Shown here in pieces: positions 1 through 9,237 of a DNA stretch of 64,000 bases; position 1 is the first letter of the stretch, and every line of letters begins with the position of its first letter. The translations under genes were made by a program, and so were the position numbers. The stretch is taken from NCBI GenBank assembly GCA_034435955.1, contig DAOTWA010000007.1:1-64000 (forward strand). Direction: 5' to 3'. This DNA is from DAOTWA01 sp034435955. Lineage in GTDB: Bacteria; Chloroflexota; Anaerolineae; Anaerolineales; Anaerolineaceae. The notes below the pieces were generated by a model, which was not told the DNA's origin, made no database searches, and was given only the letters and a program-made list of their open reading frames with translations.

Positions 1-241
1 CTTCCAAAGTTTCCGGATCGCTGGCGAGGGGCAAATCTGCCAGAATCTCACCGATGCGCCTGTCAAGGTGGTTTGCGGAGGTGAAGGCCTGGTAAGCATG
101 GGTGGTGACCAAAAAGCCATCCGGCACGGGCAACCCCGATCTTAACATACGGGCAAGGCTGGCGCCTTTGCCGCCGGACAATGCCAGGCTGGCCTGGTCT
201 GAAGTCAGGGGAATGATCCGGGGAGTGGACGGGAGTGACAT
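1..241 (-). CDS. PEP synthase / pyruvate phosphate dikinase-like enzyme, N-terminal fragment
   Basis: Only the first 80 codons are inside the window; the gene runs off the left edge. The N-terminus reads MSLPSTPRIIPLTSD and then contains SGGKGASLARM followed by GLPVPDGFLVTTHAY. This is the typical start of the ATP-grasp (PPDK_N) domain of phosphoenolpyruvate synthase, PPDK and related PEP-utilising dikinases, which phosphorylate their substrate through a mobile histidine domain not visible here. The start lies 10 bases after the stop of the upstream lipoprotein gene, which suggests co-transcription. Which member of the family it is (PEP synthase, PPDK, or a rifampicin-phosphotransferase-like enzyme) cannot be decided from this piece. 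Confidence 0.8.
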   Translation of the reverse strand, partial: MSLPSTPRIIPLTSDQASLALSGGKGASLARMLRSGLPVPDGFLVTTHAYQAFTSANHLDRRIGEILADLPLASDPETLE

Positions 242-251
242 CGGTGTTGTC

Positions 252-1088
252 TCAAGGGGCCGTCTGAGAGGCCGCGGGGGTTGACGAGTTAGCCAGCGGC
301 CAGGGGACCGCCACCCACTTCGTATAGCCGTGCTTTTCGACGCCGTACACCCGTGCATGGGAGGGCGTCGAACAGCCGGGCTGGTCGGTGATTTTAATCG
401 CCGTTGCGTAGGTTCCTATTGGAGTAAAAACGATCTTTCCCGCCTCGCATACCCAGGCTTCGATCAAGTATGGAAACTGCTCCGAATCATCGCCTGCGCG
501 CAGTACGAGGGGTTTCCATGAAACGATGACTTCGTCCCCCTGGCGGGTGGCCGATACACCCGTCAGAGGGCCGTAATACGGCGACATGGGCAGGCGCACG
601 TCCTCGGGAGCGATCGGCATCACGGCCATCACATCGCCCTGGATTTTCATCAGGTCAGCCTTTACCCAGCAGGGATTGCTTCCGCCGATGGCCTGGACTT
701 CGATCCAGGTGCCGGCCTCGTTGCGGCCGATGATCTCCAGGCGGTTGCCTTCAAGCAGGCCATACTTGTACAAATAAGGATAGCCGGGACCGTAGCGGCA
801 ATTGGCCTGGGCGACAATGACCGTGCCGCGCAGTCTGGTGTAAGTTGGGAGCGGGGTGGGCGGGGGTGTCTCCGGTGGCAGGGGGGTGGGCGAGGGTGGA
901 AGGGAGGGAGATGGGTGGAAGGTTAGGCTGGGAACTGGTGTGCGCGTAGGGGATGGGATGGAGGTGTTCGTCGCGGCGGGCTGGGTGGAAACGCTGCGCG
1001 CTGGTGGAGGCGGGCTTGCCGGCTGGCCGCAGGCAGAGAGCAGCGGGATCAGTACAACGATGAGAAGGAGAGACTTGCGCACAAACAT
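252..1088 (-). CDS. Lipoprotein with SH3-like domain
   Basis: A 278-residue exported lipoprotein. A hydrophobic signal peptide ends in the lipobox LLSAC at about residues 16-20. It is followed by a long Pro/Thr/Ser-rich linker (about 22-82) typical of Chloroflexota surface proteins. The segment from about residue 86 (RGTVIVAQANCRYGPGYPY ... LLEGNRLEIIGRNEAGTWIEV) matches a bacterial SH3 (SH3b) domain, a fold that often binds peptidoglycan or mediates surface contacts. The C-terminal half looks like a beta-rich, fibronectin-like domain with a few cysteines, and I cannot name it. The stop is 10 bases before the PEP-utilising enzyme gene on the same strand. The binding target is unknown. Confidence 0.75.
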   Translation of the reverse strand: MFVRKSLLLIVVLIPLLSACGQPASPPPPARSVSTQPAATNTSIPSPTRTPVPSLTFHPSPSLPPSPTPLPPETPPPTPLPTYTRLRGTVIVAQANCRYGPGYPYLYKYGLLEGNRLEIIGRNEAGTWIEVQAIGGSNPCWVKADLMKIQGDVMAVMPIAPEDVRLPMSPYYGPLTGVSATRQGDEVIVSWKPLVLRAGDDSEQFPYLIEAWVCEAGKIVFTPIGTYATAIKITDQPGCSTPSHARVYGVEKHGYTKWVAVPWPLANSSTPAASQTAP

Positions 1089-1181
1089 CGTGATTCCAAT
1101 TCTACGCAGCCAACTGATCAGAATTTGGTAATAAATTCAGAGAGCAGCCCATCATTCAATCGGCGATATGAAGACGATCGA

Positions 1182-2417
1182 TCATTCCCCTTCAACAGGT
1201 GGCGGGTAAATGACCTGGCCGGCGTGGAGCACCCATTGGACATTTTTCAGGGCGGACAGGTCTTCCAGCGGGTTCCCTGCAACGACCAGCACGTCGGCTT
1301 GTTTGCCCGGCTGGAGGGCGCCGATTTCATCCGTCAGGCCTACAACCTGAGCAGCATTTCGCGTGGAGGCGAGAATGATTTGCATGGGGGTCATGCCGGC
1401 TTTTGACATCATCTCGATCTCATACATCGGGATGCCCAGCTCGAATTCGCCCGGCCCGCCGCCGAAGTCGTTGCCAAGGGCTACTTTGCCGCCCAGGCGG
1501 ACGAAGGCGGCCAAGTTGGCGACGCATGTGTCCAGCGGTGCGTTGTAGTTGCGGAAGACGGTGAAGGTGGGAATGAGATAGATATCTTTAGCGACCATTT
1601 CCTGCAGGGTGGCCATCGGAACAGGATCATAGGCGAGGTGGGCAATATCGTCGACGCCGGAATCGACCAGGATTTTCATGTAGGCGGCCTGGGTGATGTG
1701 GCCGGAAACGCGCGCGCCCCGTTCATGGGCGGCGGCGATGATCGCAGCGATCTCCTCGGGACTCAGTTTGGGCAGGCCGGAACGACCGGCATAGCCATCC
1801 TCCATGGCAATCTTGATCTGATCGACGCCGGCGTCCAGCTCCTCGACAACCTTCTGGCGCGCGTCATCCGGAGAGGTGACCGTCAGGGCGCCGTACCCGC
1901 CGGGCGGCTTGAGCATGCGCCCGGCACTGACCAGGCGCGCGAAGCGGGGATCGGCGTTGACCTCGGCGCGCAAAGCCATCCAATCGGCCAGGGGGCGATC
2001 ACCGATGATGCTTTCGTCGCGCACGGTGGTGACGCCGCCGCGAGCCCAGGCCTGCAGATTGGTTTTATCGAATCCATAGTGGACGTGGGTGTTGATGAAG
2101 CCGGGCAAGACGGTCCAGCCGTGAAGGTCGATGACCTGCGCACCGAGCGGGACGGTCACCTCATCGCTTGGGCCGGCTGCCAGGATGCGGCCCTCGCGGA
2201 TCAGGATAACGGCGTCCGTGAGGGGTTGCGCGCCGGTGCCATCGATCAAGAGGCCGTTGATGAGGGCGGTGACCCCTGCTCCGCTCTGGGGGAGCTGAGT
2301 AGGCGCAGCAGTACAAGCGGCCAGGCTAGCGAGGAGAAGGACGCACGCCCACCAGGAAATGCGGAGAAAATCATACCTGCGCAGGTCATCCCGCCGCTTG
2401 AGGTGCAACAATGACAT
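1182..2417 (-). CDS. Lipoprotein amidohydrolase (imidazolonepropionase/dipeptidase-like)
   Basis: A metal-dependent hydrolase of the amidohydrolase superfamily, about 411 residues from the chosen ATG. An alternative upstream TTG would add 25 residues that do not resemble a signal peptide. The N-terminus has a signal segment with lipobox LAAC, so the enzyme is probably anchored outside the membrane. Metal-site signatures are visible: FINTHVHYG (HxH on strand 1), SGHITQ and DIAHLAYDP (later histidines), and GNDFGGG (catalytic aspartate). The C-terminal LQPGKQADVLVVAGNPLED is the usual beta-sandwich return of this superfamily. The substrate cannot be deduced; lipid-anchored relatives include prolidases and organophosphate hydrolases. 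Confidence 0.8.
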   Translation of the reverse strand: MSLLHLKRRDDLRRYDFLRISWWACVLLLASLAACTAAPTQLPQSGAGVTALINGLLIDGTGAQPLTDAVILIREGRILAAGPSDEVTVPLGAQVIDLHGWTVLPGFINTHVHYGFDKTNLQAWARGGVTTVRDESIIGDRPLADWMALRAEVNADPRFARLVSAGRMLKPPGGYGALTVTSPDDARQKVVEELDAGVDQIKIAMEDGYAGRSGLPKLSPEEIAAIIAAAHERGARVSGHITQAAYMKILVDSGVDDIAHLAYDPVPMATLQEMVAKDIYLIPTFTVFRNYNAPLDTCVANLAAFVRLGGKVALGNDFGGGPGEFELGIPMYEIEMMSKAGMTPMQIILASTRNAAQVVGLTDEIGALQPGKQADVLVVAGNPLEDLSALKNVQWVLHAGQVIYPPPVEGE

Positions 2418-2525
2418 TCCCTCCCTGAGATGCGGAGACGAGATACTGGAGCGCGAGCAGAGCGCCGGCTTCTCAGAAAAACGGTAGAACAACGGCGGTG
2501 AACCGAGCCAGGAGAAATGGGTAAC

Positions 2526-5120
2526 TCAGCATTCGCTATACCCGCACGCGTAGCATTTATGGCAGCCTTCTTCGTTAACCATGGCTGCCTGGCCGCACTC
2601 CGGGCAAAGGTCGCCAATTCTGAGCAGGGGCTGCTCGGGGGGCGCCGGCGCGACGATGGATGGGTGGCCGTTGCCGTTCCCGCTACCGGCTTCGCGGGCG
2701 GGCGTCTCATCTGTTTCCCAACGAGCGGACGCTTTGTGTTCGGCCTCCCAATTCTCCAGGTATTCATCCAGGGCGTGGGCGACGCCGTCCGGAAGGGAGC
2801 GCACCCGGTTAGGTCCGAAACCCAGCGAACGCCCACCGCCGATGCCGGCAAGCTGGTGCATCACGTCACGCAGACGCACGCGCGGCTCAACCGGCGAGGC
2901 CAGGCGCAGGATGTATGAAATCAAGCGACCGATGGCCTCGGATACGGCGGCCGTGTCCGAGCCAGCTTTGGCAGTGTTGATGAAGACTTCGAAAGGTTGA
3001 TCCTCGCCATTCTCGTTGATGGTTACGAAGGTCCGGCCGAGCGGGGTCTCGATCGAATAGGTCGTGCCGCGCAGAGAGCGGGGGCGGGGCTTTTTCGTCT
3101 CGTACCACAAGGGCTGCTGCTCGGCGAGGATTTCTTTGCTCTGCTTCTTCTCGGCCGTGGCGCGGGTCTCGAGGACCACCTTCTCACGCGAACCGGTCAC
3201 GTAGACGGTGATGCCCTTGCAACCCAGCTTCCAGGCGAGCTGATAGGCGGTAGCCACGTCCTCCTCGCTGGCACCCTCAGGGAAATTGATGGTCTTTGAT
3301 AGGCTGTTGTCGACGAAAGCCTGCAAGGCCGCCTGCATGCGGACGTGTTCCTCTGCGCCGATGTCGGCGGAGACGACGAACACGTTGCGGACAGCCTCGG
3401 GGACAGCAGAATTATCCTGGCAGGTGCCTTCCTGGATAACGCGCGAGATGATGCTTTCGCGTGTGGCCTGATCCACACCGGCGTTGGCCAAAGCCTGCTC
3501 GAAAAGCGGGCTGGTATAAGTAAGCTGTAAATCCCGACCATTGTCGTTGACATGGCGGATATAGGCCAGGGCGAAAACCGGTTCGCAGCCGTAACCCTCA
3601 CAACCAGCCACGGTGGCAATGGTCCCGGTGGGAGCGATCGTCGTCTGAGCGGCGTTGCGGATGCCGGTCGCGCGGATACCCTCGACCACACGATCCCAGT
3701 TCACAGCCGGCCGACCCCAATCGTGGGTGTAAGCCATCAAAGGTACGGGCGGCTGCCAGCTAAGGTGGCGTGGGTCGTAAATGCTTCCCTCGATTGCCGG
3801 AAACGGCCCGCGGCTCTTAGACAGCTCGATGCTGGTGAGCATGGCGTGGTAACGGATAAACTCCATCACCTGAGAGGCGAACTCAAGGCTCTCGTCGGAG
3901 CCATAGCGAATGCCGGCGTGGTACATCAGATCGGCCAGCCCCATGATGCCCAGGCCGATGCGCCGGGCGCGCAAAGCGGCTTCTCTCAACTGCGGTACAG
4001 CCGGGACGTACGCGTTGGCGTCGACCACATCGTCGAGGAAAATGGTGGCCAGCTCGACGCTCTGGCGCAACTTTTCCCAATCGACTGCGCCGGCCGGCCC
4101 GAAGTGCTCGGCCAGGTTGATGGAGCCCAGGCAGCAGTTCTCGTAGGGACCCAGCCATTGCTCGCCGCAGGGATTGGTGGCCTCGAGCGGGTAGAGGTGC
4201 GGGACCGGGTTCGAGCGGTTGGCTGCGTCGAGGAAAAGGACGCCCGGTTCGCCGTTATGGTGCGCCTGGTGGACAATCTTGGCGAACAGCTCGCGGGCGG
4301 GCAACTTCTTGTACACTTTGATGGGCAGGCCGGCCGCCTCGGCCTGCTCCAGGGTGCCATCGAAATCTTTGTACAGGGGGGAGCGCACGTCGGGGAAGCG
4401 CAGCTCCCATTCGGCGTCATCTTCAACCGCCTTCATGAAAGCGTCGGTGATGCCGACCGAGATATTGAAGTTCGTAATCTGATTTTCATCGGTCTTGCAG
4501 GTGATGAACTCCTCCACGTCAGGGTGGTCGACGCGCAAGACGGCCATATTCGCGCCGCGGCGGGTGCCACCCTGGGCGACTTCGCCGAAGGCGTGGTCAT
4601 AGACCCGCAGGAAACCCACCGGGCCGGTGGCCTGACCGGCCGAGGACTTGACCAGGGTGCCCTTGGGCCGCAGACGCGAGAAGGAAAAGCCATTGCCGCC
4701 CCCGGTCTGCTGGATCAGCGCGGCGTCACGCAGGGTCTTGAAGATGCCGGTGTCCTTGCGGCCCATGTCGTCACTGATCGGCAGGACGAAGCAGGCAGCC
4801 AACTGCCCGAGAGCGGTGCCTGCGCCGGTGAAGGTCGGGGAGTTGGGGAAGAAACGCTTGCTGGTTAGAAGGAGGTAGAATTCCCTGGCGCGCGCTTCGA
4901 CGTCCTGGCCCCACTGGGATTCCACTTTGGCGACATGATAGGCAACGCGCCAGAACATCTCCTCCACGCTTTCGGCCGGCTGACCATCCTCGCCGCGGCG
5001 CACATAGCGGCGGATCAACACCTGGCGGGCGTTCTCGGTGAGCTGTATGGCTGGGAGGCCTTTCGGCAGAGGTGGAGTAGGCAGCAAACCCATTTTTTGT
5101 GCTCCCGTATTTGTTACCAT
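2526..5120 (-). CDS. nrdJ: Adenosylcobalamin-dependent (class II) ribonucleoside-diphosphate reductase
   Basis: An 864-residue enzyme that reduces ribonucleotides to deoxyribonucleotides with coenzyme B12 as radical source, so it works with or without oxygen. Visible features are an N-terminal region with [15 protein letters not shown], the substrate-disulfide cysteine near residue 110 (QLAACFVLP), the catalytic NPCGE at about 316-320 (thiyl cysteine and glutamate), the partner cysteine further on ([12 protein letters not shown] region), and a C-terminal tail with CPECG and [12 protein letters not shown] (839-864). The tail is the redox-shuttle zinc-ribbon type found in long NrdJ proteins. 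AGGAGAG precedes the ATG. It lies 11 bases after nrdR, forming a two-gene operon with its own repressor. Confidence 0.96.
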   Translation of the reverse strand: MVTNTGAQKMGLLPTPPLPKGLPAIQLTENARQVLIRRYVRRGEDGQPAESVEEMFWRVAYHVAKVESQWGQDVEARAREFYLLLTSKRFFPNSPTFTGAGTALGQLAACFVLPISDDMGRKDTGIFKTLRDAALIQQTGGGNGFSFSRLRPKGTLVKSSAGQATGPVGFLRVYDHAFGEVAQGGTRRGANMAVLRVDHPDVEEFITCKTDENQITNFNISVGITDAFMKAVEDDAEWELRFPDVRSPLYKDFDGTLEQAEAAGLPIKVYKKLPARELFAKIVHQAHHNGEPGVLFLDAANRSNPVPHLYPLEATNPCGEQWLGPYENCCLGSINLAEHFGPAGAVDWEKLRQSVELATIFLDDVVDANAYVPAVPQLREAALRARRIGLGIMGLADLMYHAGIRYGSDESLEFASQVMEFIRYHAMLTSIELSKSRGPFPAIEGSIYDPRHLSWQPPVPLMAYTHDWGRPAVNWDRVVEGIRATGIRNAAQTTIAPTGTIATVAGCEGYGCEPVFALAYIRHVNDNGRDLQLTYTSPLFEQALANAGVDQATRESIISRVIQEGTCQDNSAVPEAVRNVFVVSADIGAEEHVRMQAALQAFVDNSLSKTINFPEGASEEDVATAYQLAWKLGCKGITVYVTGSREKVVLETRATAEKKQSKEILAEQQPLWYETKKPRPRSLRGTTYSIETPLGRTFVTINENGEDQPFEVFINTAKAGSDTAAVSEAIGRLISYILRLASPVEPRVRLRDVMHQLAGIGGGRSLGFGPNRVRSLPDGVAHALDEYLENWEAEHKASARWETDETPAREAGSGNGNGHPSIVAPAPPEQPLLRIGDLCPECGQAAMVNEEGCHKCYACGYSEC

Positions 5121-5131
5121 GGTTTCTCTCC

Positions 5132-5581
5132 TTAGGATTCCAATAAGCGGTCGATCTCGTCACGGATGGCGTGCAGATCGCCCAGGTTCAGATATACAAT
5201 GGCGTAACGGATGTAGGCAATGTGGTCGAGCTCTTTGAGGCCATTGATGACTCTGTCGCCGACGACACGCGAAGGGACTTCGGCACGGCCCATGCTTTGA
5301 AGGGAGGACTCGATTTCTCCTACCAGGCGGTCGATATCAGCAGCGGAGACAGGGCGCTTAGCGCAAGCGATGCGGATGCCGTGCATCAATTTTTCGCGAT
5401 CGAACTCCTCACGGGTGCCGTCCCGCTTGATGATCAAGGGGGTGGCCAGGATGGGACGCTCGTAAGTCGAGAAGCGCTGGTGGCAATTCTCGCATTCACG
5501 GCGGCGGCGCACACCACCACGGGCATCGTGGGTGGTGTCGAGGACTCGGGAATTTTCGTACTGGCAGTACGGACAGCGCAT
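5132..5581 (-). CDS. nrdR: Transcriptional repressor NrdR
   Basis: A 149-residue NrdR, the ATP/dATP-sensing repressor of ribonucleotide reductase genes. The N-terminal zinc ribbon is seen as MRCPYC ... [17 protein letters not shown]. The rest is an ATP-cone domain beginning [17 protein letters not shown], which binds ATP or dATP and sets the oligomeric state for DNA binding. Length and both domains are normal for the family. The start has GGAG about six bases upstream. It is the first gene of the nrdR-nrdJ operon, so autoregulation together with nrdJ is likely. A perfect palindrome 27 bases upstream of the start is a plausible operator. Confidence 0.96.
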   Translation of the reverse strand: MRCPYCQYENSRVLDTTHDARGGVRRRRECENCHQRFSTYERPILATPLIIKRDGTREEFDREKLMHGIRIACAKRPVSAADIDRLVGEIESSLQSMGRAEVPSRVVGDRVINGLKELDHIAYIRYAIVYLNLGDLHAIRDEIDRLLES

Positions 5582-5607
5582 TCTACACTCCGTTCCTCAT
5601 ACTGGAT

Positions 5608-5625
5608 ACCCCCACCTGTGGGGGT
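5608..5625. promoter_or_regulatory. Perfect palindrome upstream of nrdR, candidate NrdR box
   Basis: The sequence is ACCCCCAC-CT-GTGGGGGT: 8-bp arms around a 2-bp centre. Known NrdR boxes are 16-bp palindromes of the form aCaCwAtATaTwGtGt. The central 16 bases here keep the conserved C2, C4, A6, T11, G13 and G15, although the AT-rich core is replaced by CACCTGTG. Its position just before nrdR-nrdJ fits an operator. I see no second box at the usual spacing, so the assignment is inference. Confidence 0.5.
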
Positions 5626-5787
5626 TTAGTTGTTAATCCCCCTCGTATATGCCGTCAATGGAAACTCATTTTAGCACAATTGGTCGAGGGGTTCAAGGGT
5701 GATTTCCGGGCGATCCGCTTAAAAATAGCGAGGCGTAGAGATTTTTAAGAATTGCGTTGGGTTTGGCCATGCGGGCAGGCGAGAGGC

Positions 5788-5888
5788 GATTTGTTTTTTG
5801 TTTCAAAGGCAAATTTATTCTGGGAAACAAATCCTTTCAAGCTCAAAATTGGGGATTTGTTTTGAAACAAATCGGCGATTTGTTCCCC
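5788..5888. repeat. Cluster of GATTTGTTT repeats in both orientations
   Basis: Within about 100 bases the motif GATTTGTTT(T/C) occurs four to five times: forward at 5788, inverted at 5824-5833 (GAAACAAATC), a perfect palindrome at 5854-5873 (GATTTGTTT-TG-AAACAAATC), and forward again at 5877 (GATTTGTTCCCC). The stretch is AT-rich compared with its neighbours and lies between the nrdR leader and the end of the M6 protease gene, with no credible gene. It could be a cluster of protein-binding sites or a remnant of a small repeat element. Confidence 0.6.
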
Positions 5889-6155
5889 GGAGGGGTGGAG
5901 GAAGGCAGCACCATCCTTGCAATTTGGCCATCTGATCGATCGATACAAGTTATGATCGGTTCGTTATTGCGCAACCATATCATAGCACAACTGTTCTATT
6001 ATTGCAAGGGGGATGCAATCGTTCATCGAGGCGGCGGATATACATCGCACACGCCCTATATCTGTGATACGGCGAGTTGTCCACCAGAAATAAGGTCGAA
6101 GGGAGAAGGATGTGGATGGAATATAGCTGACCAAGCAAAGCATGGACGAGAAGGC

Positions 6156-6187
6156 TCGGGCGGTGTCCTTTCCCGGACACCGCCCGA
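6156..6187 (-). terminator. Strong hairpin downstream of the M6 protease gene
   Basis: 13-bp perfect arms (TCGGGCGGTGTCC / GGACACCGCCCGA) enclose a 6-base loop, 40 bases past the stop of the M6 protease. There is no clear T-run on either side, so it may act as an mRNA 3' stabiliser or a weak/factor-assisted terminator rather than a classical intrinsic one. The rest of 5626-6226 holds only the GATTTGTTT repeats. Confidence 0.6.
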
Positions 6188-6226
6188 AATAGATGTTCTG
6201 CGATCTGAAGGCGATGAGGCAGTGGA

Positions 6227-8452
6227 TTATTTAGCCGGGCGAACTTCTATCTGCATAAAGTTGCCCTGGGCATTGATGCTCTGGATGCGGATCTGCGTGC
6301 CGGTGTTGGGATTGATCACGCTGCCTTGCGGATTGGCCGGATCATAATAGAGCACGCGATCATCAAACACAGGCACCGCCGGCAGGCTTGGGATGGGCGA
6401 GAGCACGCTGTTCACATGCAGATTCGGGATGGCATCGGTGGGTTCCAAGGTGAAGGTCGAGTCGTAGGTCTGGATGCGGTTGCGCCAAACGACGCCATCG
6501 ATGCGATACAGGGCTTGAGGATGTGCGTCAATTGGCAAGAGCAGACCTTTCCCGGGATGGAGCCGGGTCTGGTTGTTCTTTTGGGAGGTATCCCAATAAC
6601 TGATCAACAGGCCATCCTGGTAAGGGAAGTGGTCCACATAGTTGACCAATGCGGGGTTATTCAAGTAGCCGAAGAAATACGGGCCGACGCGCAGGGTGGT
6701 GTCATACCCCCAGTAAGCGCGGTACTCGGCCACATAGTAATGGCTGTATAGGGCAGTTTCTTTTCCGGTCGTCACATGGAAGCCGGTCGTGGGCTTGAAA
6801 GTCCAGCCGGCATCTGCCTCGGCGCCGTCGGTCGGGTAGCCGGTGATATTGATGTCGTCGATCATGAAGCCGAACCCGCCTGCCGCTGCGTCCGTCCAGT
6901 AGCGGAAGCCAAGCAGCACATCGCCTGCCGGGAGGTTGGCGGTCAGATCCACCCAGCCGGAAGAGATGCCGGTGATGCCATAGCCGAAGTTCTGGCCGTT
7001 GGGGTTGGCGGTGGTGGAGAGATTGGTCTCCAGGCTCTGCCAGGTGGCGCCATTGTCGGAAGAATAGACCAGATAGGCGTAATCCCAATCGAGCTCGATG
7101 CTGTATTTAACCTTGGCGCTCAGAGTCGCCCCGGCGGGCAGGTTGAACGCCTTGAACATGAAATTATCCAAATTGTCGCCCGAACCGCTGTAGTAATAGT
7201 ACGAACCAGCATAGGGCGCGCCAAGATTAGTCTCTACGGGTTTCTTGGGCAGGATCACAAACAGACCCTGGGCTTGTTTGGTATTGAACTCCATTGGTCC
7301 AAGCCTATGCTCGGACTTCTGGCCAGCACGTGCGACTTCGTAGTTCAGCCAGCCGAGCTGGAATTTCTCCCAGGCACCCATGTGGCTGGGCTTGTTGCCA
7401 ATGGTATCCTTGCCTTCATCCAGCCAGGATCCGGACGACATCAGGGTCCAGAAGCCTGTGCCGTTTTCTCCGCCCGAAGTGTCGTAAAGGTCGGGCAGGC
7501 CGAGGTCGTGGCCGAACTCATGGGTAAACACACCCACACCGCCGTTTTCGGGCTGGATGGTGTATTTTCCGACCCAGTAGTTGCTGTTGCCGATCTGGAT
7601 GCCGCCAAGTTTGTTGAAATCCGGCCCGGCGATGCCGATCAAATCGGAATGGGCATACCAGCTATGGCTCCAGATGGCCGTGGCGCCGAGGGCGCCACCG
7701 CCGGCTTCCTCCCCCTCGCCGGAATGGACCGACTGGAAGGTGTCGATGTAGCCATCCGGCTCATCGAAGTTGCCGTCGCCGTCGTAGTCATAGCGGTCCC
7801 ACTTGTCGAACTGGCTCAGGTACGCATTGATTTCGTCAGGTGTTTTGCCGGCCGCGATCTGCTGGGCATACCAGCCATTGACCGTATCCTGCAGGAAGTA
7901 CCAGACGTTGCTATCCGGATTGTCATCATAATAGACGTGGTCATGCGGCACCTGGATCCAGTCGGTCACATCGCCGTGGACGGTGTAGCGGCCGGAGGAC
8001 TGCTCAATATAAAAGTTGCGCATTGAGTTTGCGCGGGGAGCGTCGTTGAAGAGCAGATCCATGTAGTAATCCCGGCTGAAATCCGGGACCCAGATGGTGG
8101 TATTGTTGACGGAACGGTCGGGCTGGGCGATGTTGTTGTGAGGGAAGTCGGGGAATTCGCCCAAAACGGTCCAAATCGCTCCTTCGCCTTCGCGGGCCAA
8201 TTCGACGAACTGGCCGCGGGCGACTTCGGCGGTCTTGCCGTAAGCCTTGCCGTTGAGCTTGGCTTGCAGAGCTATTTGCTTCAACTCATTCTGTTTGGTG
8301 GTGAGTGGATCGGGAAGGTTATCATTTTTCGGGGCAAATTCAGGACCACCATTTGCGCCGGTAGCGGTCGCCGGTGAAGCTGCTGCGGCTGGAACCAAGC
8401 TGACCAGGAGCAAAGCCAATATCAGGGGTAGAACCAGGAATTTCCTTTTCAT
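6227..8452 (-). CDS. Secreted M6-family metalloprotease (immune inhibitor A-like)
   Basis: A 741-residue exported zinc protease. Residues 1-26 form a Sec signal peptide (MKRKFLVLPLILALLLVSLV, then PAAAAS). The catalytic motif HEFGHDLGLPDLYD is at 311-324, with zinc histidines 311 and 315 and general base Glu312, and is followed by the family's GTGFWTLMSSGSW. YDYDGDGNFDEPDG (about 221-234) looks like a calcium-binding loop, as in InhA proteases. The C-terminal part (from about 400) contains a MAM/carbohydrate-binding-like beta domain (FMIDDINITG). A strong AAGGAGGTG ribosome site precedes the ATG. It stands alone between intergenic regions. It is likely a nutritional or surface-processing protease; 'immune inhibitor' is only the family name. 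Confidence 0.92.
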   Translation of the reverse strand: MKRKFLVLPLILALLLVSLVPAAAASPATATGANGGPEFAPKNDNLPDPLTTKQNELKQIALQAKLNGKAYGKTAEVARGQFVELAREGEGAIWTVLGEFPDFPHNNIAQPDRSVNNTTIWVPDFSRDYYMDLLFNDAPRANSMRNFYIEQSSGRYTVHGDVTDWIQVPHDHVYYDDNPDSNVWYFLQDTVNGWYAQQIAAGKTPDEINAYLSQFDKWDRYDYDGDGNFDEPDGYIDTFQSVHSGEGEEAGGGALGATAIWSHSWYAHSDLIGIAGPDFNKLGGIQIGNSNYWVGKYTIQPENGGVGVFTHEFGHDLGLPDLYDTSGGENGTGFWTLMSSGSWLDEGKDTIGNKPSHMGAWEKFQLGWLNYEVARAGQKSEHRLGPMEFNTKQAQGLFVILPKKPVETNLGAPYAGSYYYYSGSGDNLDNFMFKAFNLPAGATLSAKVKYSIELDWDYAYLVYSSDNGATWQSLETNLSTTANPNGQNFGYGITGISSGWVDLTANLPAGDVLLGFRYWTDAAAGGFGFMIDDINITGYPTDGAEADAGWTFKPTTGFHVTTGKETALYSHYYVAEYRAYWGYDTTLRVGPYFFGYLNNPALVNYVDHFPYQDGLLISYWDTSQKNNQTRLHPGKGLLLPIDAHPQALYRIDGVVWRNRIQTYDSTFTLEPTDAIPNLHVNSVLSPIPSLPAVPVFDDRVLYYDPANPQGSVINPNTGTQIRIQSINAQGNFMQIEVRPAK

Positions 8453-8761
8453 AACCCACCTCCTTATATAGAAATATCGGGAATTCGATTCTTACTCCGT
8501 TGGCGACCCACCATGAGCGTTGGCGGATAAAAAGAAATGATCTCCTGGTCACCTCCTCTCAGCCGAATGCCGGCCAGGAACAGGAAAATAAACGTAATAG
8601 CCCGGTTTTGCAGCCGGTTAAGGATGTATCCCGCCTATGACAGGCTTACGCGATGAGATCAGGTCCCTGGATTATTGCCTCTATGCCGATGACCCCGATA
8701 CGAGGCATTCAACCTTTGGTTATTCAACACAAACCGATCAGGAAGGCAGGCGTTTTCTTTG

Positions 8762-8790
8762 ATTATACAGATTAAAAGAAAATAAGTAAA
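8762..8790 (-). promoter_or_regulatory. Sigma70-type promoter, long leader to the M6 protease
   Basis: On the minus strand TTTACT, a 17-base spacer and TATAAT are seen, with TG directly before the -10. It would start transcription about 300 bases before the M6 protease ATG. The leader (8453-8755) has several small hairpins and an isolated perfect Shine-Dalgarno (AGGAGGTGA near 8550) without a good start codon after it. I recognise no riboswitch there. The remainder up to 9120 shows nothing else I can support. Confidence 0.5.
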
Positions 8791-9120
8791 GTGGAAAATT
8801 CAGCAGGTCAGCCCCAAAAAGCACTGGTAAACGTCTAATTACCAATTGAGGATTTACGAGCTTTGCTGCGCGTTCAAGCGTCTGGCTCTCATTCCCTCCC
8901 AGAGTTCAAGGGGAGGGCAGGGTATACACCAGGACGAGGGATGGTCAGGCTTTCTTTCGCAATGGGTGTTTGGGCATCCGGTGGATGGCGTTAGCGTGTT
9001 TGTTTTTGCAGGAAGCAGCCTCTGCCTTCAGCAAGGAAAGGGGTTTTGATCGGTCAAGGCGTTCATTTAGGGAGGCGCACGGCGATGAAAAGAAGCCACT
9101 GAGGATGATTTCTAAGAATC

Positions 9121-9154
9121 GGGGCGCGGCAGATTTCGGCGTCTGCCGCGTCCC
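9121..9154 (-). terminator. Hairpin after ftsZ, end of the dcw operon
   Basis: GGGGCGCGGCAGA (9121-9133) and TCTGCCGCGTCCC (9142-9154) pair over 13 bp with one mismatch around an 8-base loop, about 85 bases downstream of the ftsZ stop. The T-run after it on the minus strand is weak. It is the best candidate for the end of the cell-division transcript. Confidence 0.55.
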
Positions 9155-9237
9155 GTGTGGAACCGACCCCGCGAGAGGTAGGGAATGCGTACGGTTCTAC
9201 CGATAAGGGCCTTTCTGCCGGTCTACGATGGATATGC

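Noticed and set aside
3552..4868. 438-codon plus-strand ORF opposite nrdJ
   Set aside because: Shadow frame of nrdJ; no motif and the opposite strand is unambiguous.
5582..5700. Cobalamin riboswitch for the B12-dependent reductase
   Set aside because: No B12-box-like sequence was seen, and nrdJ follows nrdR directly with no leader of its own.
5757..6347. 196-codon plus-strand ORF
   Set aside because: It runs through the GATTTGTTT repeats and the strong hairpin and into the 3' end of the M6 protease; no family resemblance or ribosome site.
8846..9206. Short plus-strand ORFs in the gap before ftsZ
   Set aside because: Low-complexity, no recognisable domain, overlapping the ftsZ-side hairpin; treated as non-coding.
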